DNA of 39,946 nucleotides from assembly GCA_021443405.1 (NCBI GenBank), contig JABUUA010000002.1, positions 1 to 39,946 on the forward strand, given 5' to 3'. Below are positions 33,519 to 39,946 of this stretch, in pieces. Within the stretch, counting starts at the first letter, position 1. Each line of letters starts with the position of its first letter. A program made the position numbers and the translations under genes. The DNA is from Bacteroidaceae bacterium (GTDB lineage Bacteria > Bacteroidota > Bacteroidia > Bacteroidales > Bacteroidaceae). The notes under the pieces were generated by a model. It had not been told where the DNA came from, searched no databases, and saw only the letters and a list, made by a program, of their open reading frames with translations.

Positions 33519-34106
33519 TTACAGACCGAGGCCCTTCTTAGCCTTGGCAGCAGCGTCGTCGATGGCTTTGTTAGCGGCATCGGTTGCAGCCTTCTGAGCC
33601 TTAGCGGTCTCCTCAGCAACCTTCTGCTCAGCAGCAGCCTTTGCATCCTTTGCAGCGTCCTTCACAGCATTTTCAACGCCCTCAGCCACGCTCTGAGCGT
33701 CAGCCTTGGCAGCATCAACACCAGCCTTGGCAGCGTCCTCAGTAGCACCGGGAACACCCTTCACCAGGTCAACGATGTTAGCTACGTTGATGTTGGCGTT
33801 CTCCAGTTTCTCCTTGTTAGACTCGGCCCACTCCTGCAGCTTCAAAGCATACTTCTTAGCCTCATCAAGGTTGCCGGCAGCGATGAGCTCCTGAACCTTA
33901 GCCTTGGCACTCTCGATGAGCTCGGGGGCCTTGGTGAGATCACCGTTCACCACCTCCGTCAGAGCGTCGATGGGGTCCACCACTTCGTCAATCACAGCCA
34001 CGGTGTCGATGCTATCCACACCAGCAGCATTCTCTGCGGTCTTGTTGCCGCAGGCAGCAAAACTCATGGCTACAGCAGCCATAGCGAAAAGAAAAACTTT
34101 CTTCAT
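33519..34106 (-). CDS. Ala/Lys/Glu-rich helical lipoprotein
   Basis: The 195-residue protein has a lipoprotein signal peptide (MKKVFLFAMAAVAMSFAAC, lipid Cys19, lipobox FAAC). Residues about 55-110 are helical and acidic. Residues about 115-195 are a long amphipathic Ala/Lys/Glu/Asp repeat (patterns such as DAAKAGVDAAKADA, KDAAKDAKAAAEQK), resembling apolipoprotein- or LEA-like helices. It is probably anchored in the outer membrane or at the periplasmic face, as a scaffold or stabilising protein; no enzyme motif is seen. It follows the DUF5686 gene by 52 nt without a terminator between, so the two may be co-transcribed. Confidence 0.85.
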   Translation of the reverse strand: MKKVFLFAMAAVAMSFAACGNKTAENAAGVDSIDTVAVIDEVVDPIDALTEVVNGDLTKAPELIESAKAKVQELIAAGNLDEAKKYALKLQEWAESNKEKLENANINVANIVDLVKGVPGATEDAAKAGVDAAKADAQSVAEGVENAVKDAAKDAKAAAEQKVAEETAKAQKAATDAANKAIDDAAAKAKKGLGL

Positions 34107-34158
34107 TGCTTTTTTGTTTTTTGTCGTTAATAAATATGGTTAATAAAAAAATGTTGTA

Positions 34159-36825
34159 TCAGAACGACGCCTTGAACGTTCCCCGGATGCCCCATCGCTG
34201 GGTGCCGGGATAGATGTAGTTCATGCGATGGACGTATTCGATGTGAAGAATCTTAAAAATATTGTGCAGACCGACGATGAGTTCCACGTACGGCTTCTTC
34301 CGGTCCATCACACGCGAGATGTACTCGTACTGCCCGCTCTTGTTGAACTGGCCAGGGAAATAGAACAAGCGACCGTCGCCCATGTTGCGCTCCAGGAAGG
34401 GATTGTTCTTGTCCGTCAGCATGCCCCATAGCATGTTGCAGCCGATGAACTCACGCCACTTCAGTCGCTTGATGAGCGGTATGCGGTTGAGCAGTTTGCC
34501 ATTCATGTCCCACGCGAGCATCAGCGCCGCATAACGGTCGTTAAGGAACTCCATGTTGCGAATCAGACTGAAGGTCTTGTCGTCAAGACGCATGATATAA
34601 CTCAGGTTGGTCGGGGGCATGCAGAGGTAGGGATAAGGCACTCTGTTCCACTGCACACCGCCTTTCATCGTGCAGTCTATCTTGCCCCACGTCTTCATCC
34701 AGAAGCGTTTGTAGATGGACATCTCCGTGAAGTTGTAGAGGAACCTCGAGTCGTCGGTGAAGCGACGCGAGCCCAGATAGCCTCCGGCCTCTATGTCACT
34801 CAAGCCACCCATGCCCACGGTATGGCTGACGAACATAATGGGCGAATCGAAGTTGGTGGTCAGACGGCGCTGCTTTGTGTTGATGTACGTGGCACCGGGC
34901 TGGTATTTGAGCGACACCGTGGCCTCGGCAAACCCGATGCGGCGCACGTTGCTCGAGGCATCGTAACCTGCCGTCGGCATGGTTTCATTCAGCGGACGAT
35001 AGATGAGCGAGCCGGTGGCCTCGTCCCACTCCCGGCGTGCCTGCAGATTGAGACGCATTCCGTTCTCCCACTCCCAGTCGTAGAGCACGTTGAAGCGCTC
35101 ATAGTAATTCATGTGCTTCACCGGCGACCACTTGAGGGCCATGAACACATTGTCGCGGTCGGTGCTAAGGAATTTGTCCGAGGGAGCCGTAACATCGTTC
35201 TGATAGGCCACGGTGATACTGCGCACGGGATACTCTCGCGGCATGTAACTCTTCTCGTTAAACGAGTAGGTCAGCTCGGCGGCGCCCTTCCAGCGCTGGT
35301 CGCCAAAACCGTATTTCACCGTTCCCTTCGCAAACCAATGCTTGTTCAGGTTCGCCGTCGTCTGGGCACTCACACGCAGACGGAAGCCTTCGACGGAGTT
35401 GGTGCCCACGAACGTGTTCACTGGCCCGAAGTCAACCTTCGAGGGATGCTCGGGATTGATACTGGTCTCCACAAAGTTCTCGATGAAGGCCTTGCCTATC
35501 CACACAAAGTATTTCATGCCACGGATGTTCTGCAGCCGCTTCATGAAAAGGTCCATCTGACTTTCGCCGGTGGTCAACGGCTCGGGGCGATACTCCTCCC
35601 AGAAGCCCACGTCGCGCATCTTGGCCGAGCTCTCCACTTTCACGTCGCCACGAATTTTGAAGGCGCGTTCGGGAATCTCCGTGAAGTCGTAACTGGTGTA
35701 CTGCACCGTGCGCTCCACCTGCAGTTTCTGCTGGATGAAGGAATAGAGCTGCAGTTGTATAATCATTTTGTTGTTGCGCACCACCTGTTCGCCACTCTGC
35801 AGCGGCTCGAAGTCCTGGATGATGTCCATGTGCTCCACAAAATTGATGTCGCTACGGGGCGGGATGTTCAGGTTGACGCGCTTCAGGCGCCACGTGCTGT
35901 CGGCCAACACATACAGCGAACCGGAGAAACCGAAGTCCTGCTGGTTGTTCGGCGTAAAGTCGAGCTTGAAGCATTTCTGGTGGTCCACGACGAGCGTGTC
36001 GGCGATAAAATAGCGATAGAAGCGGATGGCCGACGACGTGCTGATGGGCGAGATGAAGGGAAATTGCAGAAGACGGACCTCATCCTTGTAGATGTCCACG
36101 TCGGTGAAGCAGTCCGTCAGCAGGTTGTTCACGATGTCACCCGTGTTGATAATCTCGGTGACACCCTCGCTGCGCTGGCCCACCACGATGGTCTTCTCGC
36201 TCTTGGGGTCGCGACGGTATATCTGGCGACTCACCTTTTCCTCCACGGTGAGCGGCAGGATGAGCTTGCCTGTCTCGGGGCACACCTCCACGTGTTCCTT
36301 CAAGAACGGGAAGCGCTTGAAATGGTCGTCCTCAAACACCTTGGGCGTCACTTCGTTGAACGCCATCGTCATCTTCTCGTACTTATTGTAAGTGAAGTAG
36401 TCGCGCTGGTAGAGGTCGCTGGACTTCTTGGCTGCGATTACCTTGCGCATCATCTCCACGGCGGGGTTGTTCTTGCGACTGTACTTCTGCTTCTTCTTCA
36501 CCACTTCCACTTCGTTGAGCGCACTGGCCGTCTCCACCATACGGATGTCCACCTTTTGCGCACGGCCCAGCACGGGCACAATCTTGGTGTCGAAACCCAC
36601 CATCGAGAACACAAGGTCACCCTTGCGGGCCGCGATTCTGTAGTTGCCGTTGATGTCGCTGGTAACAAGGGTGTTCTTGTCGTCTGCAAAAAAGATGTGA
36701 ACACCGGGCAGAGGGTCGCCAAACTCCGTGTCGGTGACCGTTCCAGTAATCAGTTGGGCCGACGCTTTCAGCACGGCCATCATCAGCCATAGCGCCAGCA
36801 ACAAGCCTCTTTTGCAGGGTTGCAT
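34159..36825 (-). CDS. DUF5686 outer-membrane protein with CarboxypepD_reg-like domain
   Basis: The 888-residue protein starts at the ATG at 36825 (MQPCKRGLLLALWLMM, signal peptide to about ASAQ). An in-frame ATG at 36867 lies inside the promoter box. Residues about 25-105 are the CarboxypepD_reg-like domain (ITGTVTDTEFGDPLPGVHIF, SDINGNYRI, GDLVFSMVGF) that precedes many Bacteroidetes outer-membrane proteins. The rest, including the basic KKKQKYSRKNNPAVEMMRKVI segment near 120-140 and a beta-rich C-terminal half ending in TFKASF, fits DUF5686 barrels. The terminal Phe is typical of outer-membrane barrels. No TonB plug is seen. Its substrate is unknown. Confidence 0.9.
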   Translation of the reverse strand: MQPCKRGLLLALWLMMAVLKASAQLITGTVTDTEFGDPLPGVHIFFADDKNTLVTSDINGNYRIAARKGDLVFSMVGFDTKIVPVLGRAQKVDIRMVETASALNEVEVVKKKQKYSRKNNPAVEMMRKVIAAKKSSDLYQRDYFTYNKYEKMTMAFNEVTPKVFEDDHFKRFPFLKEHVEVCPETGKLILPLTVEEKVSRQIYRRDPKSEKTIVVGQRSEGVTEIINTGDIVNNLLTDCFTDVDIYKDEVRLLQFPFISPISTSSAIRFYRYFIADTLVVDHQKCFKLDFTPNNQQDFGFSGSLYVLADSTWRLKRVNLNIPPRSDINFVEHMDIIQDFEPLQSGEQVVRNNKMIIQLQLYSFIQQKLQVERTVQYTSYDFTEIPERAFKIRGDVKVESSAKMRDVGFWEEYRPEPLTTGESQMDLFMKRLQNIRGMKYFVWIGKAFIENFVETSINPEHPSKVDFGPVNTFVGTNSVEGFRLRVSAQTTANLNKHWFAKGTVKYGFGDQRWKGAAELTYSFNEKSYMPREYPVRSITVAYQNDVTAPSDKFLSTDRDNVFMALKWSPVKHMNYYERFNVLYDWEWENGMRLNLQARREWDEATGSLIYRPLNETMPTAGYDASSNVRRIGFAEATVSLKYQPGATYINTKQRRLTTNFDSPIMFVSHTVGMGGLSDIEAGGYLGSRRFTDDSRFLYNFTEMSIYKRFWMKTWGKIDCTMKGGVQWNRVPYPYLCMPPTNLSYIMRLDDKTFSLIRNMEFLNDRYAALMLAWDMNGKLLNRIPLIKRLKWREFIGCNMLWGMLTDKNNPFLERNMGDGRLFYFPGQFNKSGQYEYISRVMDRKKPYVELIVGLHNIFKILHIEYVHRMNYIYPGTQRWGIRGTFKASF

Positions 36826-36864
36826 TCTTTTTACTTCTATAGAACCTATCTGTAAAATCGGGTA

Positions 36865-36914
36865 CAAAGATACTACTTTTCTACGAAAAAAGGAAAATTA
36901 TCACCGCAAAGATA
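36865..36914 (-). promoter_or_regulatory. Two tandem -7 boxes upstream of the DUF5686 gene
   Basis: TATCTTTG occurs twice on the minus strand (36872-36865 and 36914-36907). The nearer one is 40 nt before the ATG at 36825. Neither has a clean -33 TTTG at 19-21 nt. The nearer box supports placing the start at 36825 rather than 36867. Confidence 0.5.
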
Positions 36915-36994
36915 GAGTGATTCGGACAATCAGAACACTATTCACGCCGATGGCTGCGGTGTATCTTCCAAGAAAAAGTGCTCTCGGTGCAAAG

Positions 36995-37023
36995 AAAAAG
37001 CCCCTCTCCATGCGGAGAAGGGC
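36995..37023 (-). terminator. Terminator after nagA
   Basis: A 10-bp stem (37000-37009 with 37014-37023, tetraloop, one G-U pair) is followed on the minus strand by TTTTTC (36999-36994). It lies 26 nt past the nagA stop. Confidence 0.88.
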
Positions 37024-37049
37024 CCTGTGTCGTCGTGAGAAGCGGAGTA

Positions 37050-38216
37050 TTAGAACAGCGTGTTCTCGATGATTTTACCCATCTGCCAAACGCAGCGAAT
37101 ATCGAGTTTCTCGTCGAGAATCAGGATGTCGGCGTCCTTGCCACGCTGGAGCGTACCCTTACGGTCGTCCACGTGCATGATGTGCGACGGCGTCTCGCTG
37201 CACATGCGAACAGCGTCTTCCAAGGGAATCTCAGCCTGTTTCACCGCCACTTGTATCAGTCGGTCGGTCGTTGCTATCGAGCCGGCGAGGGCGGAACGGT
37301 CTGACAATTTGCACACGCCATTCTCGATTACCACGCGCGGGTCAAAGGCCTGTGCCTCCGTATTCTCGCAAGCGGCCACCGCCAGAGCGTCGGTAATGAG
37401 TGCCATGCGCTCCACGCCCTTGATTTTGTAGGCCATGCGCAAGATGGTGGGAGGCACGTGAATACCGTCGGACACGCACTCGATGGTCATGTCGTCAATC
37501 AGGTAAACGCTCTCCACCGTGCCCTCGTACTTATACTCACGCTTGTTGTGGAAGCCCGGCATGGCATTGTAGAAATGCGTCACGTGGGTGTAGCCGGCTT
37601 GGAAGGCGGCTTGCACGTCGCTGTATTCAGCGTGGGTGTGCGCAATACTGGGCAGGATGCCTTTCTCTGCACAGTAGCGCCCGAACTGTATGGCACCGGG
37701 CAACTCAGGGGCGGCGTCCCAGCGCTTGAGGCAAGGAGAGTTCTCCACGATGGGGATGTACTCGTTGGGGTCGGGGTCCTTTATCCACTCTGGCATCTGG
37801 GCGCCAGCCTTCAGGCGATTGAGGTAATGGCCCTCGAGGTGCAGACCGAGTATGGGTGAATTTTCTTCTTTCATCATGCGTTCGCACGTCTCCACCGCCT
37901 TCTGTATCATGGGAACAGTGCTACTGCTCAAGGTGGGGAATATGCTGGTGGTGCCGTGTTTGGCGTGTGACTCGCATGCAACACGGAAGGCTTCTTCGGT
38001 TCCTTCCTGGAAATCGCGACCGCCGCCGCCGTGCACGTGCATCTCGATGCCGCCCGGCACCACGTTCATGCCCTTGGCGTCGATGATGTGTGCGCCGATG
38101 ATGGCCAGGTCACAGTTGGTCACCTCCAAGATTTTACTATCGCGTAGGATGATGCTTCCGTTCTTCAGCCAACCTTGTGGCGTGAGAATGCGTCCGTTGA
38201 TAATCTGGGTCAACAT
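37050..38216 (-). CDS. nagA: N-acetylglucosamine-6-phosphate deacetylase
   Basis: This enzyme converts GlcNAc-6-P to glucosamine-6-P and acetate. The 388-residue protein begins MLTQIINGRILTPQGWL (ATG 38216); longer frames upstream are not conserved. The metal-binding H60-x-H62 in PGGIEMHVHGGGG marks the amidohydrolase fold. HLEGHYLN and AHTHAEYSD supply further ligands, and ITDALA includes the catalytic Asp. It follows glmM by 91 nt with no terminator, so amino-sugar salvage and cell-wall precursor synthesis appear linked. Confidence 0.95.
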   Translation of the reverse strand: MLTQIINGRILTPQGWLKNGSIILRDSKILEVTNCDLAIIGAHIIDAKGMNVVPGGIEMHVHGGGGRDFQEGTEEAFRVACESHAKHGTTSIFPTLSSSTVPMIQKAVETCERMMKEENSPILGLHLEGHYLNRLKAGAQMPEWIKDPDPNEYIPIVENSPCLKRWDAAPELPGAIQFGRYCAEKGILPSIAHTHAEYSDVQAAFQAGYTHVTHFYNAMPGFHNKREYKYEGTVESVYLIDDMTIECVSDGIHVPPTILRMAYKIKGVERMALITDALAVAACENTEAQAFDPRVVIENGVCKLSDRSALAGSIATTDRLIQVAVKQAEIPLEDAVRMCSETPSHIMHVDDRKGTLQRGKDADILILDEKLDIRCVWQMGKIIENTLF

Positions 38217-38307
38217 AGTTTTTTGCCTTTTAAAGTGACTGGTTGACGGGCCGACAGCAGGCGCAACACCGCGGTGACGCCCACGCATCGGCCAGTCAGT
38301 CCATTGG
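38217..38307 (-). other. Highly structured glmM-nagA spacer
   Basis: The 91-nt spacer holds nested inverted repeats: TGACTGG/CCAGTCA (38236-38242, 38292-38298), GGCCGA/TCGGCC (38249-38254, 38288-38293), GGCG/CGCC (38260-38263, 38278-38281) and a perfect CACCGCGGTG palindrome (38267-38276). The repeats share bases at the outer arms, so alternative folds are possible. There is no T-run. Confidence 0.5.
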
Positions 38308-39696
38308 TTATTTCGTCATGGCGTACACCACATCCATCACTTTCTTGCCTATCTCATCGGCCTCCTCCATCGTAGCCGCCTCGCTATAGACACGGATGAT
38401 AGGCTCGGTGTTCGACTTACGCAGGTGCACCCACTTGTCGGGGAAGTCAATCTTCACACCGTCGATATCGTTTACTTCCTGGTCGGCGTACAGTTCCTTC
38501 ACCTTGACTAAGATGGCGTCCACGTCGGTGTCAGGCGTGAGATCGATGCGATTCTTGGCAATCTGATAGGGGGGGTAAGTAGCACGCAGTTCGCTCGTCT
38601 TCAAGCCGCGCTTGGCCAGATAGGTAAGGATGAGGGCGATGCCCACGAGGGCGTCGCGACCATAGTGGGCAGCGGGATAGATGACACCGCCGTTGCCTTC
38701 GCCGCCAATCACGGCGCCCGTGTTCTTCATCAGCGTCACCACATTCACCTCGCCCACGGCCGAAGCGTTGTAGGTCTGACCGTACTTGCGGGTCACGTCA
38801 CGCAGAGCGCGGGTGCTGGACAGGTTGCTCACGGTGTTACCGGGCGTATGTTGCAGCACGTAGTCGGCCACGGTCACAAGGGTGTATTCCTCGCCGTACA
38901 TGGTGCCGTCCTCGCAGAAGAGAGCCAGACGGTCCACGTCGGGGTCCACCACGAACGCGATGTCGTGCTCACCTTTCTGCATCAAGGCCTTGATGTCGGC
39001 CAGATTCTTCTCCAAAGGCTCAGGGTTGTGCTGGAAGTCGCCAGTGGCCTCCGTAAACAGACCCGTCACCGTGGTCACGCCCAGTTGCTCCAGCAATTTG
39101 GGAAGGATGATGCCGCCCACTGAGTTCACTGCATCGAAGGCCACACGGAAATTCGCTTTCTTGATGGCTTCGACATCCACCAGTTCCAGCGCCTTCACCA
39201 TGTCGATGTGACGCTGGTCATAGGTAGTGTCCTCGCGGTAATGCCCGAGATGGTCCACATCGGCATACTCGAAATCCTCGGCTTCTGCAATGCGAAGCAC
39301 TTCCTCACCCTCGGCCTTATTCAGGAACTCACCTTTCTCATTGAGTAGTTTCAGGGCGTTCCACATGCGGGGGTTGTGCGAGGCCGTTATGATGATACCG
39401 CCGTCAGCCCCTTCCATCGTAACGGCGATTTCGGTGGTGGGAGTGCTGGCCAGACCGATGTTCACAACATCAAAGCCCATGCCCATAAGCGTTCCGCACA
39501 CGACGTTCTTCACCATTTCGCCACTGATACGCGCGTCACGGCCCACCACTATCTTGTTGCTCTTGACAGGACTGGTGCGACGAATGATAGTGGCATACGC
39601 CGACGTAAACTTCACGATGTCGAGAGGATTGAGGGTATCACCTGCGCGACCACCGATGGTGCCGCGGATACCTGAAATGGATTTAATCAGTGTCAT
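38308..39696 (-). CDS. glmM: Phosphoglucosamine mutase
   Basis: The enzyme interconverts glucosamine-6-P and glucosamine-1-P on the way to UDP-GlcNAc. The 462-residue protein starts at ATG 39696 (MTLIKSISGIRGTIGG), which is just downstream of the promoter; a longer frame to 39747 would run through it. The active-site phosphoserine is Ser106 in TASHNP, the metal loop is DPDVDR, and the sugar loop is GEGNGG. The family includes phosphomannomutase and phosphoglucomutase; the adjacent nagA and the length favour GlmM. Confidence 0.92.
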   Translation of the reverse strand: MTLIKSISGIRGTIGGRAGDTLNPLDIVKFTSAYATIIRRTSPVKSNKIVVGRDARISGEMVKNVVCGTLMGMGFDVVNIGLASTPTTEIAVTMEGADGGIIITASHNPRMWNALKLLNEKGEFLNKAEGEEVLRIAEAEDFEYADVDHLGHYREDTTYDQRHIDMVKALELVDVEAIKKANFRVAFDAVNSVGGIILPKLLEQLGVTTVTGLFTEATGDFQHNPEPLEKNLADIKALMQKGEHDIAFVVDPDVDRLALFCEDGTMYGEEYTLVTVADYVLQHTPGNTVSNLSSTRALRDVTRKYGQTYNASAVGEVNVVTLMKNTGAVIGGEGNGGVIYPAAHYGRDALVGIALILTYLAKRGLKTSELRATYPPYQIAKNRIDLTPDTDVDAILVKVKELYADQEVNDIDGVKIDFPDKWVHLRKSNTEPIIRVYSEAATMEEADEIGKKVMDVVYAMTK

Positions 39697-39717
39697 AATT
39701 TTTAAAAGTATATCATA

Positions 39718-39750
39718 CAAATTTAGGAATAATCCGAAGCAAATCACAAA
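39718..39750 (-). promoter_or_regulatory. Promoter of glmM-nagA
   Basis: On the minus strand TTTG (39750-39747), 21 nt, TAAATTTG (39725-39718) fits the Bacteroidetes consensus. It lies 22 nt before the glmM ATG. A plus-strand TACTTTTG (39759-39766) is a possible divergent -7 box, followed by a 14-codon frame (39789-39833) and no recognisable gene before the window end. Confidence 0.6.
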
Positions 39751-39946
39751 AAATAGAGTACTTTTGCCGACCGATAAAAATTAAGCACATGCAGTTCTTC
39801 TGGACAGTTTCAACATATAGCCTTAAGCTCTGAGTAGCCTAATTCGTCACACTAGTGATTAACCAAGAAAGAATTTGGAATGATACCCTATCAGTTTGTT
39901 GCCGAAATAATGCTGTAATCGCGTGGTAAGCTGCGACGTCAACGCA

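Noticed and set aside
33432..34130. Plus-strand frame of 232 codons
   Set aside because: It is the complement of the lipoprotein gene and its terminator; the Leu/Ser-rich translation comes from the Ala/Lys repeats read backwards.
34822..36792. Plus-strand open frame of 656 codons
   Set aside because: It is antisense to the DUF5686 gene, which has a signal peptide, a recognisable domain and its own promoter boxes.
39789..39833. 14-codon frame after a divergent -7 box at the right edge
   Set aside because: It is too short to support as a gene; it could be the start of a decayed gene but the window ends before this can be judged.

Overview
The window is chromosomal DNA of a Bacteroidales bacterium, most likely a Prevotella-type member of the Prevotellaceae. 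The evidence is the Bacteroidetes promoter pattern (TTTG, about 19 bases, TAnnTTTG) in front of most transcription units, the near absence of Shine-Dalgarno sites, secreted proteins ending in a YNLxGQRV...GIVIxxGKK cassette, a DUF5686/CarboxypepD_reg protein, and a continuous str-S10-spc-alpha ribosomal cluster.

Layout. (1) Bases 1-8244, minus strand: four secreted proteins in a row. They are an Omp28-like protein, a subtilisin-family protease, a YD-repeat-like/FN3 protein and an FN3 protein cut by the window edge. The three complete ones share the same C-terminal cassette, which resembles a type IX secretion sorting signal. (2) Bases 8276-26468, minus strand: one long run rpsL-rpsG-fusA-rpsJ-...-rpoA-rplQ. 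It holds 33 genes, starts at a promoter near 26461 and closes with a strong terminator at 8276-8311. Structured spacers before rpsJ and before rpsD look like regulatory RNA sites. (3) Bases 26645-26973, plus strand: a candidate structured non-coding RNA of about 315 nt with its own promoter box and terminator. (4) Bases 26972-30238, plus strand: a polytopic membrane protein, a UbiA-type polyprenyl-phosphate phosphoribosyltransferase, a HAD phosphatase and an SMR/ArnE-like small transporter. Together they suggest making, dephosphorylating, flipping and using a lipid-linked pentose. (5) Bases 30345-32802, plus strand: a PgpA-like phosphatase, a GtrA protein, a CDP-alcohol phosphatidyltransferase and an AUR1-like PAP2 protein. 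This matches an inositol-lipid (phosphatidylinositol to inositol-phosphoceramide) operon without its usual inositol-phosphate synthase. (6) Bases 32821-32957, plus strand: a second candidate small RNA of about 100 nt with near-perfect promoter and terminator. (7) Bases 33461-39750, minus strand: an Ala/Lys-rich lipoprotein, a large DUF5686 outer-membrane protein, nagA and glmM, the last two forming an amino-sugar unit.

No tRNA, rRNA, insertion sequence or CRISPR array was seen. The least ordinary parts are the two RNA candidates, the lipid-pentose and inositol-lipid gene sets lying back to back, and the shared C-terminal cassette at the left end.
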